Shown: positions 63,361-64,000 of the stretch, in pieces
Layout of the letters: every line of letters begins with the position of its first letter
Numbering within the stretch: the first letter of the stretch is position 1
NCBI GenBank assembly: GCA_040753795.1
Contig: JBFMDX010000001.1
Coordinates: 248,001-312,000, forward strand
Length of the DNA: 64,000 bases
Direction: 5' to 3'
DNA from: Thermodesulfobacteriota bacterium
GTDB lineage: Bacteria; Desulfobacterota; Desulfobacteria; Desulfobacterales; Desulfosudaceae
Made by a program: the position numbers and the translations under genes
Notes under the pieces: generated by a model
Databases searched by the model: none
Seen by the model: the letters and a program-made list of their open reading frames with translations, nothing else
What the model was told of the DNA's origin: nothing

Positions 63361-64000
63361 TCAGAAAACGATGGGTTGGCCGACTTTCAGATAATGGTAT
63401 TTATCGCCCAGCGCCTGCCGGAACTGCTCCAGGGTCCAGTCGGAACTGTCGTGGGGGGAAAGGGCGACAAATTCCGGGTTGGCGGACTTAATGGCGTCAA
63501 GGGCGGATTTCACGTCCTTTTCATCGATTTTCTTCCATGGCGGTTTATCGTTTCCCACCAGGCTCTGGAGGTTGACGGGGCCGAGCATGATTCTCCCGCC
63601 GTTAACAGGATAATGAAGACCGCCGATAATGCCGAAGATCGGTTCGTCGAACAGGGCCCGGGTTCTTGCGATAATGCGTTCAATGGTCTGGTGTCCGCAG
63701 CCGATAATGATAACGATCCCCTTGCCCTCGACATTGACGGCCAGGCTGTGTTCCCTAGTATATCCAAGGAGGTAAAGGTTTCTGGGGATGACGCCGATGC
63801 TGGCCACGCCCCGGGCCAGCTTCCGGGGGCCGCTGATGACCTCGGGAACCGGCCCCGGATTCCAGCGCGAGGGGGCAATTTTTACCGGCGCGTATACCGG
63901 AATCCCGGGAACATTGACCGTTCCCTGAGACAGGCTGAAAGTTTTGGATCGCTGCTCGGCCATGCCGCCGACATGGTCCAGATGCGGGTGGCTGATGAAA
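63361..64000 (-). CDS. MBL-fold metallo-hydrolase (partial at window edge)
   Basis: The frame continues past 63963 to the window end; the upstream codons read FISHPHLDHVGGMAEQ, giving the metal motif HxHxDH. After GPRKLARGVASIGVIPRNL and GKGIVIIIGCGHQTIERI (a third metal-site His), it ends in ALSPHDSSDWTLEQFRQAL ... YHYLKVGQPIVF. This resembles the COG1237 metal-dependent hydrolases. N-terminal start lies outside the window. First in order of the minus-strand run with the ATPase pair and NifX-like protein, 149 bp upstream of the second ATPase; it may share their transcript. Confidence 0.85.
   Translation of the reverse strand, partial: FISHPHLDHVGGMAEQRSKTFSLSQGTVNVPGIPVYAPVKIAPSRWNPGPVPEVISGPRKLARGVASIGVIPRNLYLLGYTREHSLAVNVEGKGIVIIIGCGHQTIERIIARTRALFDEPIFGIIGGLHYPVNGGRIMLGPVNLQSLVGNDKPPWKKIDEKDVKSALDAIKSANPEFVALSPHDSSDWTLEQFRQALGDKYHYLKVGQPIVF

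Overview
The window is high-GC bacterial chromosome, densely coded. It most resembles an anaerobic Desulfobacterota (deltaproteobacterial) genome. The basis is LL-diaminopimelate aminotransferase, oxygen-sensitive glycyl radical and radical-SAM enzymes, ferredoxin-fused nitroreductase and ParA/MinD-type ATPases, an orange-protein-like cluster, a SEC-C methionine aminopeptidase and an HD-GYP/chemotaxis signalling style. This placement is inference; there is no rRNA, and no tRNA or CRISPR array was seen.

Layout. 1-1.2 kb: tail of a NrdG-like radical-SAM activase, then pyrF. 1.3-8 kb: a two-partner secretion pair (large FHA/MBG exoprotein plus its Omp85 transporter). 8-9 kb: a PP-loop tRNA-thiolation-type protein on the minus strand. 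9.2-26.3 kb: a complete dcw division and cell-wall cluster (mraZ rsmH ftsL ftsI murE murF mraY murD ftsW murG murC murB ftsQ ftsA ftsZ), mostly with overlapping genes, no ddl, and a separate candidate promoter before ftsZ. 26.3-32.3 kb: VTT membrane protein, dapL (supplies the diaminopimelate used by MurE), two nitroreductases and a 7TM-DISM chemoreceptor. 32.4-36.3 kb: a minus-strand operon of acyl-CoA dehydrogenase, XRE-cupin regulator and acetoacetyl-CoA synthetase, with a recognisable promoter, operator-like repeat and terminator. 36.4-45 kb: housekeeping and redox genes (phosphofructokinase, HdrD-like Fe-S protein, GMC-like oxidoreductase, cNMP-binding protein, queF, map, an Epd-like dehydrogenase). 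45-47 kb: two short-chain/extended-SDR genes.

47-52.5 kb is the most unusual stretch: tetR, a 991-residue glycyl radical enzyme with an extra N-terminal SCP2-like (lipid-binding) domain, and its radical-SAM activase. The enzyme and activase genes are bracketed by three copies of a large (~178 bp) palindromic repeat. tetR has tandem TAACANTGTTA operators at its own promoter.

52.5-53.5 kb is AT-rich and looks like a stranded gene cassette: a small membrane-protein gene broken by one in-frame TAA, followed directly by an attC-like imperfect hairpin. 53.5-61 kb: a stand-alone hisF and a run of small accessory genes, including an HD-GYP protein fused to a DUF3313-like domain and an outer-membrane-type lipocalin. 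61-64 kb: NifX-like protein, two ferredoxin-MinD ATPases and an MBL-fold hydrolase, resembling the orp (orange protein) gene set of anaerobes.

Start codons were moved from the longest open frame wherever Shine-Dalgarno position, family length or overlap favoured another site; these choices are stated per gene. Promoters and operators were read by eye from hexamer matches and spacing and have not been tested.
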